A stretch of 64,000 nt of DNA from Ancistrus triradiatus. Lineage: Eukaryota > Chordata > Actinopteri > Siluriformes > Loricariidae. The stretch lies in contig JAJAGP010000549.1 in assembly GCA_025084515.1 (NCBI GenBank), positions 62,001 through 126,000 on the forward strand, written 5' to 3'. Shown one piece after another: positions 24,160 to 34,620 of this stretch (its first letter is position 1; every line of letters begins with the position of its first letter). Made by a program: the position numbers and the translations under genes. The notes under the pieces are model-generated. The model worked only from the letters and a program-made list of their open reading frames with translations, did no database searches and was not told where the DNA came from.

Positions 24160-24300
24160 CCAAAGATCAGACAAAGTTGGGACTGTATATAAAGTACAAC
24201 ATTTAAAAAAACGTTACGTTTACCTTGGCTCTTATTTCATTGCAGACAGTATGAACCCAAAATATTTTCTGGTCGACATCCATTCTTGCATTTGAGGCCT
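24160..24300 (+). repeat. fragment of family F Tc1-like element (terminal part)
   Basis: AAGATCAGACAAAGTTGGGACTGTATA, then CTTATTTCATTGCAGACAGTATGAACCCAAAATATTTTCTGGTC, matches the ends of the elements at 46445 and 58455. Only the terminal 140 bp is kept. Confidence 0.7.
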
Positions 24301-24309
24301 GGAATTGTT

Positions 24310-24385
24310 GATATCGGTATTGGCAGGTACTTGATCGGGTGTGGTATCAGAAGGGGGAAAAATGGCATTGGTGCATCCCTAGTCA
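24310..24385 (-). repeat. hAT-like terminal fragment
   Basis: Ends AATGGCATTGGTGCATCCCTAG, the reverse complement of the GGGATGCACC start seen at 10342. Confidence 0.4.
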
Positions 24386-24515
24386 CTATGGTACAGTTTC
24401 CTATGAGGGACACTGACACTCACCAAACATTTTTTTTGGAATACTAGGATAATACTGGGTGGAACCTCCCTGTTTTAGTACGTATCATCATGGCAATACA
24501 TCAGTACCTGTGAAT

Positions 24516-24705
24516 ACATTTACAGCATTTAGCAGACGCCCTTATCCAGAGCGACTTACAATTGGTACAGTCTTACAGTCCAAGCAACTGTGGGTTAAGG
24601 GTCTTGCTCAAGGACCCAACAGTGGCAGCTTGGCAGAGGTGGGATTTGAACCCTGGTCCTTCTGGTCCACAGTCCAGTACCTTACCCACTAGGCTACCAC
24701 AGTCC
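24516..24705 (-). repeat. tRNA-derived SINE with L2-like tail (SINE-2 group), antisense
   Basis: Read on the - strand it starts GGGACTGTGGTAGCCTAGTGGG and has a GGGTTCAAATCCC B box. It continues with CTGCCACTGTTGGGTCCTTGAGCAAGACCC and ends with the tail GTAAGTCGCTCTGGATAAGGGCGTCTGCTAAATGC...AAATGTA. The tail type is known from fish SINEs that use L2-clade LINE machinery. Other copies are at 58019 and 63002. Confidence 0.85.
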
Positions 24706-24929
24706 CAAAACCAAGATCTCCTGTTTACTAGCCAGGTACTTAAACTACTCTACACGGGCGCTGTGGCTTAGTTGGTTAAAGTCCCTTTTTCTGTGTACAT
24801 CCCAAAGGTAACATCTCATTGGTCTCTGTCTCTCCCTCACACACACCTATCTACAGGCAAGCTTCATTTAACAGTGGCTGGACCCAGCTGTCTTTTGAAG
24901 GACACAGGGACTGGTGATGCTTCTCTCTG

Positions 24930-25090
24930 AGGCCTGTGTGTATGTGGTAGTGTGGCCTCACCTCTATAGAGATTGCAGGTCAATTCCCTTTTCAGACTCC
25001 ACCTTCATGGAGTTTGTATGTTCTCTCTGTGTCTGCATGAGTTTTCCATTGCCTGCGTTTCCTCCCACATTCTGAAACCAAAACAATGTT
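24930..25090 (+). repeat. degenerate SINE-1 fragment
   Basis: ATTGCAGGTCAATTCCC (B-box remnant), then TGGAGTTTGTATGTTCTCTCTGTGTCTGCATGAG and TTTCCTCCCACATTCTGAAA, corresponds to the SINE-1 body with many substitutions. Confidence 0.6.
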
Positions 25091-25867
25091 CAGTGTGCTT
25101 CCCACAAGTTTAGTACCTTGCATGCCACTTTGTTTCAGCAGTGGAAACTGATCGCTATTGTCAAAATATCTCCTTGCTACACATCAAAACCATACGTCTG
25201 TTGTCAGCCTCAGTTCCAAGCGGTACCTCTCCTCCTTTTGTTGTTTAGTGGCCTTTTGTAAATCGGTGTCTAGGTTCTGTTCGTTGGTTTCTGTGTGTAT
25301 CAACCTCTGTTTGTCTGCCTTTGCTATGTTTTCTGCACTTCTGTAAATGACATTTCCTGTTCTCTTCTGCAATAATCCCAGCCATTTCTTTTGTCCATTT
25401 TGATTAATTTCTTTCCTTACCTCATAGCAAAAGTGGCCCATGTGATCTCCCCATTCTCCCAAAGATGGTTTTCTTTTATACTGCCAATTGTACTTTAAGT
25501 ATGTCCTGGGGCTTCTGTCTGATGAGAGAGAGGTGTCAGGTTCCCAAGATGTTGAGTCTCATTGGTGAAGTATATGAAAGGGCAAAACGCCTCGTCCAAG
25601 GTCATTCTGTCCTTCTTACAAAAGGGCTCTCATTTACACAGAGGAAAGCAAAGGGAATGGGCGTTTAGGAGGATGTATAGCAGCTATGCATTTCTGGCTA
25701 CATGGCAGCCAATCAGACTGTCCCTCGCTGCAGCGCAGTACATCAAGCCAAAGAGGGTTTGCTATCCAAACATCAAAAACATCTAATCTGCAAATCACAT
25801 GGCAGCAGCTTGATGCATTTAGGCCTGTAGACATTTAGCATCAGAATGGAGATGAAAGGAGATTTCA
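25091..25867. other. no gene recognised
   Basis: Several overlapping short ORFs lie on both strands, none with family resemblance. Confidence 0.35.
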
Positions 25868-26165
25868 GGTAACTTTGAACGTGACATGGTTGTTGGTGCT
25901 AGATGGGCTGGTCTGGGTATTTCAGAAGCTGCTGATCTACTGGGATTTTCACGCACAACCACCTCTAGGGTTACAGAGCATGGTCCGAAAAAGAAAATAT
26001 TCAGGGGCAGTGCAGTTCTGTGGGTGAAAATGCCTTGTTGAGGTCAGAGTAGAATGGCTAGACTGGTTCGTGCTGGTGGAAACATGATAGTAACTCAACA
26101 ACAGAGGTATTTCGAAGAGCATTTCTAAATGCACATGTTGAACCTTGAAGCAGGTGTGCTGCAGC
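25868..26165 (+). pseudogene. old Tc1-like transposase fragment (DNA-binding half)
   Basis: GTTGTTGGTGCTAGATGGGCTGGTCTGGGTATTTCAGAAGCTGCTGAT, then TCACGCACAACCACCTCTAGGGTTACAGAG, matches a well-known fish Tc1-like gene coding for VGARRAGLSISETADLLGFS followed by TTISRVYREW. It ends near GCAGCAGCAGAAGACCACAT with no catalytic part. It appears to be the same family as 5435 and 8675. Confidence 0.75.
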
Positions 26166-26900
26166 AGCAGAAGACCACATTTCTATAGAATGGCCGACAC
26201 TATTTCCTTTAATGTTTGTTAGTTGTAGTTATGTAACAGGTCTAATGTTTTTTTTTTTTTTTTTTTTTGTATTTTGACTCTGCAAATATTTCTATTTAGT
26301 TGTATGTTTATATTTATGACAGTAAAGAATGTTTATTTTTAAAATGCATTCTATCATTGTGTCTTGGTGAGGAATAACTACACATAACAAAGGGTACAGT
26401 CCTTGTTTCTTTTATGTGATTTACCATCCAACATATCATTGTCTGATCACCAAACACTGATGTCATTATTGGTGTTGATTCTGTTTGGGCTCCGGTTGCT
26501 ATAGTGTCTGTTTTAGTGTAGGTCTTATTCTCCTCTGTCAGTTTTACGGTAGATCTACAGGTCTGTATTCTATTGCCGCTTAACAAAATTACAATTTTTC
26601 TTAAGACTTCTTTTTGGAGGAACATCGTAACACACGAGGAACAGAAGCTAATAGTAAGAGTAACAAGGGAAATGTAGCTTCTCTTCTGGATGAGGTCTGT
26701 GGTTTAGCACATTTATCTGGTAACTGGTCTTAAATGAATTCATCAATTAATTCTCACACATGAGTCAGAGTATTAATATGTGGAATTCATATTTAAAGAC
26801 CTTTAAATAATCACATGCATATTAAACACCTGAGACACAGGACAGGTGCAATGGAGTTCAGTCATTTTATTTAAGTCTTCCACATAGTCCTGCAATTACA
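26166..26900. other. no gene recognised; contains a 21-base T run
   Basis: The poly-T is at 26248-26268. The - strand ORF 26314-26625 (103 codons) has no recognisable domain. Confidence 0.4.
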
Positions 26901-28400
26901 TTTTTCATCATAGCTACACTTCAACTATGAGAGACAAAATGAGAAAGAAAATCCAGGAAATCACATTGTAGGATTTTTAAAGAATTTAATTGTAAATCAT
27001 GGTGGAAAATAAGTATTTGGTCAGTAACAAAAGTTCAACTCAATACTTTGTAACATAACCTTTGTTGGCAATGACAGAGGTCAAACGTTTCCTGTAAGTC
27101 TTCACCAGGTTGGCACACACTGTAGCTGGTATTTTGGCCCATTCCTCCATGCAGATCTCCTCTAGAGCAGTGATGTTTTGGGCCAACACGGACTTTCAAC
27201 TCCCTCCACAAATTTTCTATGGAGCTGAGATCTGGAGACTGGCTAGGCCACTCCAGGACCTTGAAAGTGCTTTTTACGGAGCCACTCCTTCGTTGCCTGA
27301 GCGGTGTGTTTGGGATCATTGTCATGCTGGAAGACCCAGCCACGTTCCATCTTCAATGCTCTCACTGATGGAAGAGGTTTTGGCTTAAAATCTCACGATA
27401 CATGGCCCCGTTCATTCTTCCCTTAACACGGATCAGTCGTCCTGTCCCCTCTGCAGAAAAACAGCCCCAAAGCATGATGTTTTCACCCCCATGCTTCACA
27501 GTAGGTATGGTGTTCTTGGGATGCAACTCAGCATTCTTCTTCCTAAAAATTCGACAAGTTGAGTTTTTGCCAAAAAGTTTTTTATTTTGGGTTTCATCTA
27601 CCACATGATATCTCCCAATCCTCTTCTGGAATCATCCATAAGGCTCTCTGCCAACTTCAGAACGGAACCTGGACATGATGGCTTAAGCAGAGGGGACACG
27701 CCTGGCACTGCAGGATCTGAGTCCCTCTCGTCTCGTGTGTTATGATGGTAGTCCTTGTTACTGTTGGTCCCAGCTCTCCTGCGTCCATTCACAGGAGGTC
27801 CCGTCCGTGTAGTTTCTGGGATGTTTGCTCACCCTCTCCATGATCCTTTTTGACCCCGGGATGAGATCTGGTGTGGAGCCACAGTCGAGGAGATTATCAA
27901 TGGGTCTTGTATTTCCTCCATTTTCTTACAATTGCTCCCACAATTGATTTATTCACAAACAACCTGCTTGCCTATTGTAGATGCACTCTTATTCCCGCCT
28001 GCTTCAGGTCTAAATTTTCTTCCTTGTGTCTTTGACAGCTCTTGGTCTTGGCCATGGTTGATATGGATCTGACTGTGTGAGGCTGAACAGGTGTCTTTTA
28101 TACAGATAACGAGGTCAAACAGGTGCCATTAATACAGGTAACGAGTGGAGGACAGAAGAGCTTTTTAAAGAAGAAGTTACAGGTCTTTGAGAGCCAGAAA
28201 TCTTGCTTGTTTGTGGGTGACCAAATACTTATTTTCCACCATGATTTACAATTAAATTTAGAAATCCTACAATGTGATTTCCTGGATTTTTTATTTCTCA
28301 TTTTGTCTCTCATAGTTGAAGTGTACCTATGATGAAAATTACAGACCTCTCTCATCTTTCTAAGTCGGAGAACTTGCACAATCAGTGGCTGACTAAATAT
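26901..28400 (-). mobile_element. Tc1-like transposon, family A copy 3, ends truncated, inactive
   Basis: The left end lacks about the first 70 bases, starting inside the terminal repeat at CATCATAGCTACACTTC. The right end stops at GGCTGACTAAATA and runs into an AT/AC microsatellite. The transposase is on the - strand with many one-base indels, especially at 27640-27900. Confidence 0.88.
27035..28055 (-). pseudogene. Tc1-like transposase pseudogene (family A copy 3)
   Basis: The N-terminus begins near 28055 on the - strand (MAKTK-like), then QKKAELHPKN-type and KHGGENIMLWGCF pieces at 27604-27362. After that come a second-Asp piece (SSSMTMIPNTPLRQ in the shifted frame) and WPSQSPDLSSIENLW with the catalytic Glu near 27230. 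Many frameshifts are present. Confidence 0.8.
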
Positions 28401-28440
28401 ATATACATACACACTATATATATATATATATACACACACA
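28396..28440. repeat. (AT)n/(AC)n microsatellite
   Basis: Mixed ATAT/ACAC dinucleotide tract at the junction of two Tc1 elements. Confidence 0.9.
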
Positions 28441-29988
28441 CTGCTCAAAAAAATAAAGGAAACACTCAAATAACACATCCTAGATCTGAATGAATGAATT
28501 ATTCTCATTGAATACTTTGTTCTGTACAAAGTTGAATGTGCTGACAACAAAATCCCACAAAAATCATCAATGGAAATCAAATTTATTAACCAATGGAGGC
28601 CTGGATTTGGAGTCACACACAAAATTAAAGTGGAGAAACACACTACAGGCTGATCCAACTTTGATGTAGTGTCCTTAAAACAAGTCAAAATGAGGCTCAG
28701 TATTGTGTGTGGCCTCCACGTGCCCGTATGACCTCTCTACAACTCCTGGGTATGCTCCTGATAAGGTGGGGGATGGTCTCCTGAGGAATCTCCTCCCAGA
28801 CCTGGACTAAAGCAACCATGCAACGTGACGTTGGTGGATGGAGCGAGACATGATGTCCCAGATGTGCTCAATCAGATTCAGGTCTGGGGAACGGGCGGAC
28901 CAGTCCATAGCTTCAATGCCTTCATCTTGCAGGAACTGCTGACACACTCCAGCCACATGAGGTCTAGCATTGTCCTGCATTAGGAGGAACCCAGGGCCAA
29001 CCGCACCAGCATATGGTCTCACAAGGGGTCTGAGAATCTCATCTCGATACCTATTGGCAGTCAGGCTACCTCTGGCGAGCACATGGTGGGCTGTGCGGCC
29101 CTCCAAAGAAATGCCACCCCACACCATTACTGACCCACTGCCAAACCGGTCATGCTGAAGGATGTTGCAGGCAGCAGATCGCTCTCCACGGCGTCTCCAG
29201 AGTCTGTCACGTCTGTCACATGTTCTCAGTGTGAACCTGCTTTCATCTGTGAAGAGCACAGGGCGCCAGTGGCGAATTTGCCAATCCTGGTGTTCTCTGG
29301 CAAATGCCAGGCATCCTGCACGGTGTTTGGCTGTGAGCACAACCCCCATCTGTGGACGTTGGGCTCTCATACCATCCTCATGGAGTCGGTTCTAACCGTT
29401 TGTGCAGACATGCACATTTGTGGCCTGCTGGAGGTCATTTTGCAGGTCTCTGGCAGTGCTCCTCCTGTTCTTCCTTGCACAAAGGCGGAGGTAGCGGCCC
29501 TGCTGCTGGGTTGTTGCCTCCTACGGCCTCCTCCACATCTCCTGGTGTACTGACCTGTCTCCTGGTAGCGCCTCTTGACACTACGCTGACAGACACAGCA
29601 AGCCTTCTTGCCACAGCTCGCATTGATGTGCCATCATGGATGAGCTGCACTACCTGAGCCACTTGTGTGGGTTGTAGAGTCCCTCTCATGCTACCACGAG
29701 TGTGAAAGCACCACCAACATTCAAAAGTGACCAAAACATCAGCCAGAAAGCATAGGTACTGAGAAGTGGTCTGTGGTCCCCACCTGCAGAACCACTCCTT
29801 TCTTGAGTGGTCTGGCTAATTGCCAATAATTCCCACCTTGTTGGTTCTATTCCATTTGCACAACAGCATGTGAAACTGATTGTCAATCAGTGTTGCTTCC
29901 TAAGTGGACAGTTTGATTTCACAGAAGTTTGATTTACTTGGAGTTATATTGTGTTGTTTAAGTGTTCCCTTTATTTTTGTGAGCAGTG
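28439..29988 (-). mobile_element. Tc1-like transposon, family E, full length, nearly intact
   Basis: The left TIR is CACTGCTCAAAAAAATAAAGG. The right end is ...CCTTTATTTTTGTGAGCAGTG, followed by TA. The left end abuts the microsatellite, so its TA cannot be fixed. It is the best preserved transposon in the window. Confidence 0.93.
28807..29689 (-). pseudogene. Tc1-like transposase, family E, broken by about one frameshift
   Basis: The likely start is ATG 29689 (MRGTLQPTQVAQVVQLIHDG), giving the first helix-turn-helix (RAVARRLAVSVSVVSRG). A frame change at about 29370-29440 leads to 29370-28807, an open 187-codon frame. That frame has VLFTDESRF (first Asp), GSGSVMVWGG, LLMQDNARPH (second Asp) and SPDLNLIEHIWD (Glu). 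34 residues separate the second Asp and the Glu, so it is DD34E like other Tc1 enzymes. It ends HVAWLL and TAG. The catalytic domain looks complete, and only the junction prevents one continuous gene. Confidence 0.88.
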
Positions 29989-31329
29989 TATTTTAAAAAT
30001 AAATAAATTATTTTGTAATTTATAATGTTTTATGTTAAAACAATTTTTGCGGGAAAAACGTATTTGACCTTTGGCCAAATGTTTTGTTTGGTTTTGGCCA
30101 CACATGTTCATTTCGTTGCATCCCTAATTTGAATGTGATTTGTACTTCTAGTAAGTAACTAAATGTAAAATATAAACTTTTGTATGGATGCATTATATAG
30201 ACACACATTTTTAAAATCCCTGCACATTTACCTTGAAAGGTGCCCTCTCGCTTTCTCTCTTTCTCATCAGGTGTCATGAGCCGTACAATTGCGTGCTCCA
30301 GAAGCACAATGAGCGCCGTTATGGGTTCTTTCCATCAGACAGCCTGTTTGTGGCTGTTTCCAAATGTTTAAGGAGCTTCACAGCAATGTGCTCTGCATCT
30401 CTGATTCAGGAGCCACCCAGAATGCCGAGTTCAACGAAGCATTATGCACGGTTATGGTTATGTGCTGCTCAAGATGGAGCTTGAGCGTTTCCGATGAGCT
30501 ATTCCATCATAATATTACAGAAACAACTAACATGTACATTTAAGCCTTTTAGGAAGCAAGATTAAAAGCACTGGCAAAGACCTTAGTGCGATCTCAGTCC
30601 TGTCTAAGTGTTTCAGGCAGTGTCTATCACAGCAGCAGCACCCGCATCTCAAAAATAGCTGGTTTTAACACCTCAGCCATGTTTAATGTGTGACCCAGAG
30701 TTGCACGTTTTCCTCTCACTTTTGACTGCATGTGTCATCATAGTAGCACAGTTCTGAGTAACCGAGTCCATCTGCCTGTTGTTATCTCCCATGTTTCTGT
30801 CAAGGGTTTGTGTCACGTTTGCTTTTGTCTCATCCAGGTCTGGCAGTGTGACCCAGTGTGAAATCGTAGCACAGGACTTGGGTTTGTTCGGATAGGAGAG
30901 GAAAAAGTACACCATTTAACGTTGGTCTTTAACAAAACCATAGGGAAGCTAAAATCTTGCCACATCTGCCATTCTGACGAGCTTTTTTTATATGGTATTA
31001 TATTTTAATAGCAACAAACTTTTATGTTCTTACACTAAATGTATGTGAAACCATAGCTGACAGTTAAACCACATAACCATGGGTAAACAGTAAAAAGGCT
31101 GCCATCTAGCACCTCGCTGCCTTTTCTGTGTACAAAACGCACAATTGTATGTATTAAATTGTATACTGATGAGCTTTTGTGCTGAATTGTGTCAAGTTAT
31201 TGTGATTCTGGGTTTGTTTGGGTTGATGCTTTTTAAGAACAGTTGTTTGCTTTTCAACAGAAGATGGTCATGTAAATTGGAAATGTCTCAAACCCTAGGA
31301 TACACACGCCCTTATACCTGTGAGCTTTT
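29989..31329. other. no gene recognised
   Basis: No transposon or exon is identified. An exon-like segment begins after a strong pyrimidine-rich acceptor at 30270, but I could not match it to plekha5. Confidence 0.4.
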
Positions 31330-31611
31330 GCAGCTACAGGAAACGTTTAGCTGCAGTTATTGCTGCACAGGGGGGTCACACCAGATACTGAAAGCAAAGG
31401 GTCACATACTTTTGCCACTCACTAATATGTAATATTGGATCATTTTCCTCAATAAATAAATGACCAAGTATAATATTTGTGTCTCATTTGTGTAACTGGG
31501 TTCTCTTTATCTACTTTTAGGACTTGTGTGACAATCTGATGATGTGTTAGGTCATATTTATGCAGAAATATAGACAATTCTAAAGGGTTCACAAACTTTC
31601 AAGCACCACTG
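31330..31611 (+). repeat. family B Tc1-like 3' end fragment (copy 2)
   Basis: Contains the last transposase codons (AGGAAACGTTTAGCTGCAGTTATTGCTGC), the inner repeat (CATACTTTTGCCACTCAC) and the 3' TIR ending TTTCAAGCACCACTG. The rest of the element is missing. Confidence 0.88.
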
Positions 31612-33535
31612 TGTACATGTGCGATGTGAAATTCCACTTACGGAAATGGAAAAGCTTCTACCTTTTTGCTCGAGTGGTTTGTATGAGAAGCACATTCTTA
31701 GTGAATTTTGAGCATTGTGACAAGGCCACAGATGTGGAACATCTCCCACAACTCTTAGTCAGAACCTTCAAAGAGCTCCTTCTCAGCTGATCTCCATCGC
31801 ATTTCTTAATCTCTGTTTGCTAGTTGTGCCAGTAGTATGTTTTAATACATACCAAGATTCTGATGTGGTTAGGGTGACTGGTTTCCCAGCATCCACTGTT
31901 GTTCACTCTGAATGTTTAATACTCATCCAAGCTCTCCAATATCAGCTGTTCTGAATATTTCGTATCACTCTGCGCTTGTCCCAATACATGACTTTCTGAC
32001 ATGTATTCCATGTTCTTCCTCTGACTCGGCAATGCGGTCGGCATGTTTCCATAGCAACCGCCTGGTGGGAGGCTCGCAGCAAGCCTCCTGATGATGATGT
32101 AGGTTTAGGATCGGTATCATTTTAAAGTGTGGGAAATCTGACCCGTGGTTCCGTCCGGCCATGTTTCCTCTGCACGCCCAAGCACAATGCACAAGCACAG
32201 TCCCATTAGTGTCCTGGGCACACTCGCAGCTGCCTGCCCTGCAGTACAGCCCTCATGCTCCGCTGAGCTTCCTCTGGACATCAAACCGTGATATGCGAAC
32301 CCCGCAGCTTGGGCATAAGACAGGGCAAATTGTTTGTGTGGATGTGCCAGTCATGCATATATAAGTGTACGTCTGTAGGTCCTCTGTGTGTAGGGCGTGA
32401 GCTGAGATGTTATACGACCGCCTAATGTTGTAGCATACACTTACATGCATCAGACTAGGGTGGCCATGGGATTTTTTTTTAAACTAAGATCATGTTCTTC
32501 GGTATTCGTTGAGATTCTTTGCAGGTCTGAGACTAGTTTACAAACTATAAAAAATATAGCATAAGAATAATGTAAGAAATACAAGTAATAGAAACCACTT
32601 TTTAAACAAAATGTAACACTGCACATATGGTTCTGGAGTCTGGCTGGACCAGAGATGGCTATGAGCAGGCAAAATGTTGATGTTCTTAATTTTAGATCCA
32701 GTCATCCCTCTACATTGTGTGGAATTACGGTGTTAGGAACATATTTGTAGCTTGCACAGGTGATTGCAGTCTCAATACTATTGAATGAGCCAATGAAACG
32801 GTTATCCAAGTGAACATATTATCCATTAATCATGGTGGAATTCAGTATTTTAGCCCATCAAATGATCTCTACCATGCTGTTCGACCATTATACTCCTTCA
32901 TTTAAAGTCCTTGTGATGAACAGTACAGTCTGCATGCAAAACCTGGTTTGAAGTAAGCAACATGGAACTAATAGACCCTCTGTGAAGCCTGTGCGTACCT
33001 GGGTGTCTTGTCTTTGTGTATGCGCCAAACAGATAGGATGAATGACTAAGGCTCACTGGACAAGCAGCTTTTACAACCCTGTGCAGGATTAAACTGGTAA
33101 AGTGAATGAATGAGTTATTGCTTCCTTAACTCCATAAATATTCCACTGATTAGCATTGATTATTGGTTGTGTTTACTTGTTCAGGGTTAAACTATGGGCT
33201 GCTATGTACTTCCCATGCCCATAAGACTAAGTGGTGCTGCCAGTCCCTCATGAACATCTGGTTAAAGCTGTAGGGTGTTGCAAAGATCACTCTTACTAAT
33301 TAAGAGCATTTCGGAAATTGAAACACCATACTTTAGTACATGCACTTAAGCCTTTAACTTCAAGGTTTGATATAAATCTCTCATACATTTGTTGTTATTT
33401 GTTTATACAACTGAGCGGTGTAGTTTTTTTTCCATTAAACTGTGGTTATAATGTAATGTATTGACCCAATACGTATGTGATTGTTTTTCACATATTCCTG
33501 CCATTAAATGTTCTCTCTCTCCTTTTTCCACCCAG
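31612..33535. other. no gene recognised; sequence just upstream of the first plekha5 exon seen
   Basis: No clear repeat. A piece at 32699-32720 (CAGTCATCCCTCTACATTGTG) resembles the start of pogo/Tigger-type elements. I found no WW-domain exon here. Confidence 0.4.
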
Positions 33536-33619
33536 TCACAATGAGCGGAAAGTGACCTGCAAGCATCCCGTCTCTGGTGCACCATCACAGGATAACTGCA
33601 TTTTTGTTGTCAACGAACA
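33536..33619 (+). CDS. plekha5: plekha5 exon: end of second WW domain
   Basis: The acceptor is a pyrimidine-rich tract ending CCCAG and the donor is GTGAGT at 33620. The exon begins with one base completing the previous codon and ends with two bases of a Gln codon. It encodes HNERKVTCKHPVSG followed by APSQDNCIFVVNE. The HP pair is the conserved C-terminal proline region of a WW domain, and the sequence matches the second WW domain of PLEKHA5 as I recall it. The residues carrying the second WW tryptophan lie in an earlier exon that I could not find. It is the most 5' exon I can support. Confidence 0.93.
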
Positions 33620-33889
33620 GTGAGTCATTTCTGTCTTTCTTTGTAATTGTAGACCATTTATGTAAGCTTTTCTTCGTTTATGATTTTAATCATAAAACAT
33701 ACTGATTGTGACATCAGGAAATTTACAGTCAGAACTTATGAGGTTTTAATTTTAATGGACTAACTGGTGGGTAATCCTGAGCAATTGAAGCATGGCGTAC
33801 TTTTAGTGATTTGTTTTTTGAATGCAAACAGTACTGGTTTTTATTAGTCACATGACGTGGTTTGTGTGGTTTTCCTTTAAAAAACTTGC

Positions 33890-34620
33890 AGCACCAAATC
33901 GGAAGAAGTTGGGACTGTATGGAAACTGCAAAAAAAGCCAAACCGTGTTTCTTCATTTACTTTGACTTTTATTTCATTGTAGACAGTTTGACCCCAAAAC
34001 AGAGGTGTGGACTCGAGTCCTGAATTTGATGACTTGAGACTCGACTCGACAAAACCAAAAAAGACTTGCAGCTTGACTTTGACTCCACTGTCTGGAATCA
34101 GACTTGGGCTTTAAGACTCGAGAGCCTCCACAAACCCGATTTTTAACATATCGATTTATTTTTTAAGTGTTAAAATAAATTAAATTGCGTTTCTGAGCCT
34201 TTTGTATTGCTTGCATGGTGCTGGATCACTGCAGTGCTTGGGAGCTGAGCTGAAATAGCATTTGTGAATGTAACTCCATACTATAGTGCCTGACAAAGGT
34301 TTGATAAAGTAATCCCTGGCCTGTGTGGTTCTATCAGCTATTGATGAATGATGGTTCTTGATGCAGCACTGTCTGAGGGATCGGAGATCACAGGTGTTCA
34401 GTTTAGGTTTGTGCCCTCACCTTTTACACACTGAAATTCCTCCAGATTCCTTGAATCGTTTAATGATATTATACAATGTAGAGGGAGAAATATGCCAATC
34501 CCTTCCAATCTTTCTTTGAGGAACATTGTCTTTAAACATTTCATGATTTTCACATGCGTTTGTTGACGAACTGGAGATCCTCTGCCCAAGCCACTCGAGA
34601 CTGTGTGCAGTGATTTTATC
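33890..34620. mobile_element. family F Tc1-like remnant with an inner insertion
   Basis: 33890-34003 is a left end (AAATCGGAAGAAGTTGGGACTGTATGG...CATTGTAGACAGT). 34316-34620 is an internal antisense part (GTGTGGTTCTATCAGCTATTGATGAATGATGGTTCTTGATG...). Between them, 34004-34170 is a different repeat rich in GACTCGAGTC/GACTTGAGACTCGACTCG. It is all inactive. Confidence 0.65.

Noticed and set aside
26314..26625. 103-codon open frame on the - strand
   Set aside because: No domain or splice evidence. It sits in AT-rich sequence next to a poly-T tract.
30270..30480. Exon-like segment after a strong pyrimidine-rich acceptor, including HNERRYGF
   Set aside because: HNER resembles the WW2 exon, but the following residues do not match. 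The true WW2 exon is at 33536, and no donor in the right phase was found.
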